Source: Bacteroidota bacterium (GTDB lineage Bacteria; Bacteroidota; Bacteroidia; Flavobacteriales; Weeksellaceae). Taken from it: a stretch of DNA of 9,913 nt. The position numbers and the translations under genes are program-made. How positions within the stretch are numbered: position 1 is the first letter of the stretch; the number at the start of each line of letters is the position of its first letter. The notes beneath the pieces were generated by a model that had not been told where the DNA came from, searched no databases, and saw only the letters and a program-made list of their open reading frames with translations. The stretch spans positions 1 through 9,913 of the forward strand of contig JAEXJU010000002.1 in assembly GCA_023448955.1 (NCBI GenBank). Reading direction: 5' to 3'. Shown here piece after piece: positions 7,514 through 9,913 of this stretch.

Positions 7514-7564
7514 ATGTTAAGTCTGCTTTAAATCATATTAACTTAGTGTTCTAATTAAACATAT

Positions 7565-7592
7565 AAAAAAACGCTGCAAATAGCAGCGTTTT
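7565..7592 (-). terminator. Rho-independent terminator of the second T9SS cargo gene
   Basis: A perfect stem AAAACGCTGC (7568-7577) / GCAGCGTTTT (7583-7592) has a 5-base loop. On the minus strand it runs into a T tract (complement of 7565-7570). It lies 20 bases past the stop of the 7613-8398 gene. Confidence 0.9.
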
Positions 7593-7612
7593 AAATCATT
7601 TGGAGAAAATAA

Positions 7613-8398
7613 TTATTTCTTGATAATTTTTTGAGAAACCGCTTGTCCGTTTACAACTCCTGATACGATGTAGCTTCCTTTTGCCAATGAAGAAACATCC
7701 AGCTTAGAATTTTCTGAAACTTCTGCAGTTTTTACAACCTGACCAGCCATATTATAAACTGATACTTTCGCAGATGCGCCAAAAATAATTTCGTTGGAAA
7801 CGATTGTATTCTTAACTAAATTGGCTTTTGCTTTAGATGCATCCACCACTGCCATTGTAGGATCTTCATACTCGATTACAATTGATGAAACATACGATGC
7901 GTTTGCACCTCTTTTCAAAGCGAAAAATTTGTAATCTGTTCCAGCAAAATCAGTTGCAGTCCATCCTGTTGAAGACGCTGCACCTACAGCAGTCCCACCA
8001 GTTACCGTATAATCTGCTGCCGTTGCATTTACAAGTCTGGCGCTTCCACCTTGGAATGTAGAAACCTGAGCTGTCCCTGCTGACACTAATGTCACACTTA
8101 CAATTTTGCCCGGCAATGCACTTGTATTATAGATAACACCATTGTTTGCCTGCATCTGGATCAATGAACCTTGAGCATTACCTGCAGCAGGTGTGTTAGT
8201 ATTGTTGCCTGTAATAGCTTTACCGCCAAAGCTGATACCATTGGTAGTCCAGGTTCTTTCAGCACCACTATTATAATTACTGGTTCCAAGTACAGCAGTA
8301 CCGCCAATATTGGTTGTATTGATTGTTACTGTTTTTGTCTGCGCAAAAATACTGGTTGATACAGCCACTGCTGCCAATAAAGAATAAAATTTTGTCAT
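7613..8398 (-). CDS. T9SS cargo protein with beta-sandwich passenger and type A sorting domain
   Basis: This is a 261-residue secreted protein. Residues 1-20 (MTKFYSLLAAVAVSTSIFAQ) are a Sec signal peptide. The passenger, about 21-180, is Gly/Thr/Ala/Asn-rich and beta-strand-like. It ends with YKFFALKRGANASYVSSIVIEYED (split here for reading: YKFFALKRGA at 156-165, then NASYVSSIVIEYED at 166-179), a closing-strand pattern I associate with beta-sandwich adhesive modules in Bacteroidota secreted proteins. I cannot name the family. Residues 194-261 form a type A T9SS sorting domain: LVKNT, AGQVVK (218-223), LDVSSLAKGSYIVSG and a terminal SQKIIKK, predicted to be removed on export. No catalytic motif is seen. 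It has its own promoter and terminator. It is divergent from the large surface protein at 8550 and tandem with another cargo gene sharing its tail and leader but not its passenger. A surface or extracellular role is likely; exact function unknown. Confidence 0.87.
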   Translation of the reverse strand: MTKFYSLLAAVAVSTSIFAQTKTVTINTTNIGGTAVLGTSNYNSGAERTWTTNGISFGGKAITGNNTNTPAAGNAQGSLIQMQANNGVIYNTSALPGKIVSVTLVSAGTAQVSTFQGGSARLVNATAADYTVTGGTAVGAASSTGWTATDFAGTDYKFFALKRGANASYVSSIVIEYEDPTMAVVDASKAKANLVKNTIVSNEIIFGASAKVSVYNMAGQVVKTAEVSENSKLDVSSLAKGSYIVSGVVNGQAVSQKIIKK

Positions 8399-8422
8399 TT
8401 TATATAAATTTAAAATTGTTTC
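8399..8422 (-). promoter_or_regulatory. Conserved A/T-rich leader before the second T9SS cargo ATG
   Basis: The 24 bases before the ATG contain AAACAATTTTAAA and end in ATAAA, matching the leader at 7292-7315 at 20 of 24 positions. No Shine-Dalgarno site is present. The shared block suggests either a common translation-initiation signal or descent from one duplicated expression cassette. Confidence 0.6.
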
Positions 8423-8435
8423 GTATTACCGAAGG

Positions 8436-8443
8436 CAAAGATA
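8436..8443 (-). promoter_or_regulatory. -7 promoter element of the second T9SS cargo gene
   Basis: TATCTTTG on the minus strand is an exact TAnnTTTG match, 37 bases upstream of the ATG at 8398. Eighteen bases farther upstream is TTA (8464-8462) where TTG would be expected, so the -33 part is weak. The layout parallels the promoter of the neighbouring cargo gene. Confidence 0.55.
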
Positions 8444-8539
8444 ATTTTTTAATATTAACTATAATTTTACGAATGGTTTCTACGTTTTAAATTATTGTTA
8501 ATTCGCCTGTAACCTTTTATCATTACATTTACACCTAAT

Positions 8540-8544
8540 AAGGA
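8540..8544 (+). promoter_or_regulatory. Shine-Dalgarno-like site before the GTG start at 8550
   Basis: AAGGA lies five bases before the GTG at 8550, within the purine-rich run AAGGAAAAGG. It is the clearest Shine-Dalgarno-like site before any start in the window. It supports the GTG as the true start, since no in-frame ATG lies between the upstream stop (8499-8501) and the signal peptide. Confidence 0.6.
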
Positions 8545-8549
8545 AAAGG

Positions 8550-9913
8550 GTGCCGAAGTTAAGTAAAATTTTTCTAACAGTCTATATATTCTGTGCAATA
8601 ATCCAGATTAATGCACAGATTTTCAGCTGGAAGAATCCTAATATTCCTCAAGATTCCATAAAAAAAGACAGCGTCATTATTTCCAGAATCAACAAAGACT
8701 TTTTCACCAAAGACACGCTTGATTTTATAAAAAAGCAAAACCGTGTTGTTTATGATGAAGAAGTTCTTGTAAAAAATGACAAAAAAAGAATCCTGGGTGA
8801 GCTCAACTCGAAAGGTTCCATTATTCGTGGGATCACGTTTGGCAATAACCAAGGATCATCGGTCCAGAGTTCTATGGATATGCAGATTTCCGGAAAGCTG
8901 AGTCCTGATGTTTCTATTTTGGCTTCTATTTCAGATCATAATCTTCCGGTCCAGGCAGATGGTTACACACAGACTTTGCAGGAATTTGATAAAATATACC
9001 TTCAGCTCAATATCAAAAACCACAGTATCATCCGGGCCGGCCATCTGGATCTGAATGATGAAAGCACCTACTTTGGGCGTTATCAAAGAAGAAGTATGGG
9101 TTTGCAATTCCTTACAAATTGGGAAAAGAACGGCAATAAGACTTTTGTGGATGTTTCCGGCGGTGTTGCTAGAAGTGAATTTTTCCGGATGCGCTTTCAG
9201 GGCATCGAGGGAAACCAGGGTCCGTACAGACTCACCGGAAAGAATGGCGAGTTGTTCATCACCATCATTTCCGGATCAGAGCAGGTTTATATTGACGGAA
9301 TACTTATGAAACGCGGCGAAAATCAGGATTATACTATTAATTATAATACAGGAGAGATTACATTCACAAGTTTTCGTCCTATTTATAAGCAGAACTTCAT
9401 TAATGTATCCTACAATTATACTAACCGGAATTACACCAGATTTCTGATTACCGGAAGCATCAGGCATCAGCGTGAAAAGCTAAAGGCAGGATTCAGCTGG
9501 TTTATGGAAAATGATAATAAAAACGCACCATTATCTCTCAATCTGAGTGATGAAGACAAGCAGACACTCGTAAATGCCGGCAATAAGCCTGATGCTATGT
9601 TTGCATCTTCCGGAGTAGAAACCGAATACGACGTCAATAAAATACTTTACAAGCGTGTTTTCACAGGCGAAACATTTCATTATGAATTTTCAACAGATCA
9701 GACTCAGAAGCTTTATCAAGTAGCTTTTACGTATTTTGGAAGCGGAAAAGGTGATTATCAGTTACAGCAATCTACCAATAACGGCCGCGTTTTCCAGTAT
9801 GTCGGGACTGGGCTGGGTGATTATCTGGCTGTAAGAAAGTTGCCAGCTCCTGAAAAATCTCAGGTCTATTCTGCCAATGTGGAATATGCTCTGAATGAAG
9901 GCATTATTGGCAC
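8550..9913 (+). CDS. Large exported, probably outer-membrane surface protein, N-terminal part, GTG start
   Basis: The frame from GTG 8550 stays open to the right edge (454 codons), so the C-terminus is missing. The GTG is chosen because it follows AAGGA, no ATG lies upstream in frame, and it yields a signal peptide (residues 1-22, core KIFLTVYIFCAIIQINA, cut before Q23). After a charged, low-complexity stretch (24-80) comes GSIIRGITFGNNQ (89-101) and a repetitive series of beta-strand segments (SMDMQISGKLSPDVSILASI, then HSIIRAGHLDLND). A GKNGELF...YIDGILMKRGEN block (230-258) leads into DYTINYNTGEITF (260-272) and later strands with alternating aromatics (FINVSYNYTNRNY, YQVAFTYFG). This looks like a large outer-membrane beta-strand protein conserved in Bacteroidota, and reminds me loosely of SprA-type gliding/T9SS proteins. 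I cannot assign a family or a function. It diverges from the neighbouring T9SS cargo gene across a 151-base shared control region with no clear plus-strand promoter. Confidence 0.85.
   Translation, partial: MPKLSKIFLTVYIFCAIIQINAQIFSWKNPNIPQDSIKKDSVIISRINKDFFTKDTLDFIKKQNRVVYDEEVLVKNDKKRILGELNSKGSIIRGITFGNNQGSSVQSSMDMQISGKLSPDVSILASISDHNLPVQADGYTQTLQEFDKIYLQLNIKNHSIIRAGHLDLNDESTYFGRYQRRSMGLQFLTNWEKNGNKTFVDVSGGVARSEFFRMRFQGIEGNQGPYRLTGKNGELFITIISGSEQVYIDGILMKRGENQDYTINYNTGEITFTSFRPIYKQNFINVSYNYTNRNYTRFLITGSIRHQREKLKAGFSWFMENDNKNAPLSLNLSDEDKQTLVNAGNKPDAMFASSGVETEYDVNKILYKRVFTGETFHYEFSTDQTQKLYQVAFTYFGSGKGDYQLQQSTNNGRVFQYVGTGLGDYLAVRKLPAPEKSQVYSANVEYALNEGIIG

Larger units (their letters stand above)
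7292..7612. other. Intergenic region between the two T9SS cargo genes
   Basis: This 321-base gap is very AT-rich. From the right it holds the terminator of the upstream cargo gene (7565-7592), a possible distal promoter (7487-7513), the main promoter of the downstream cargo gene (7338-7366) and that gene's leader (7292-7315). Between them I see no convincing ORF (an 18-codon minus-strand frame beginning near 7452 has no support), no tRNA and no inverted repeat. Confidence 0.7.

Noticed and set aside
8574..8852. 92-codon minus-strand frame opposite the large surface protein
   Set aside because: The plus frame here has a signal peptide, a ribosome site and stays open for over 450 codons; the minus frame has no supporting signals.
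1..9913. Mobile element, CRISPR array, phage or defence system
   Set aside because: No transposase, integrase, direct-repeat array, target-site duplication or toxin-like pair was found; the genes look like ordinary flavobacterial chromosome content.

Overview
The window looks like a chromosomal segment of a Bacteroidota bacterium of the order Flavobacteriales. The family Weeksellaceae (Chryseobacterium-like) is the best guess. The reasons are AT-rich DNA, promoters of the TAnnTTTG (-7) type, starts preceded by A-rich leaders instead of Shine-Dalgarno sites, signal peptides ending in A-Q, and two secreted proteins with type IX secretion (T9SS) C-terminal sorting domains whose wording (LVKNT, AGQVVK, VSSLAKG, NG..VSQKI.K) matches what I recall from Chryseobacterium. 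The genus is an inference from memory, not a search result.

Layout: the left edge carries the N-terminal part of a phytanoyl-CoA dioxygenase (PhyH)-like protein (minus strand, cut by the window). Next is an exported beta-lactamase-fold serine hydrolase (403-1938, minus) with its own terminator. Divergently transcribed is a 452-residue fusion of orotate phosphoribosyltransferase and OMP decarboxylase (2047-3405, plus), the last two steps of UMP synthesis in one chain, closed by a strong terminator. Then comes a 938-residue exported protein (3575-6391, plus) that looks like an M1-peptidase-fold domain without its zinc site, joined to a C-terminal outer-membrane beta-barrel. Two small T9SS cargo genes follow on the minus strand (6503-7291 and 7613-8398), each with its own promoter and terminator. 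They have related sorting domains and leaders but unrelated passengers. Divergent from the second, a large signal-peptide-bearing surface protein begins at a GTG start (8550) and runs off the right edge.

The genes do not form one operon: almost every gene is flanked by its own hairpin terminator or changes strand. Apart from pyrimidine synthesis and the PhyH-like enzyme, the common theme is the cell envelope: five of the seven genes encode exported proteins (one probably periplasmic or surface hydrolase, two predicted outer-membrane or surface proteins, two T9SS cargos). I see no tRNA, rRNA, CRISPR, insertion sequence or phage gene. The most unusual items are the eukaryote-like UMP synthase fusion, the apparent M1 pseudo-peptidase/barrel chimera, and the paired T9SS cargos with a conserved start-proximal leader.
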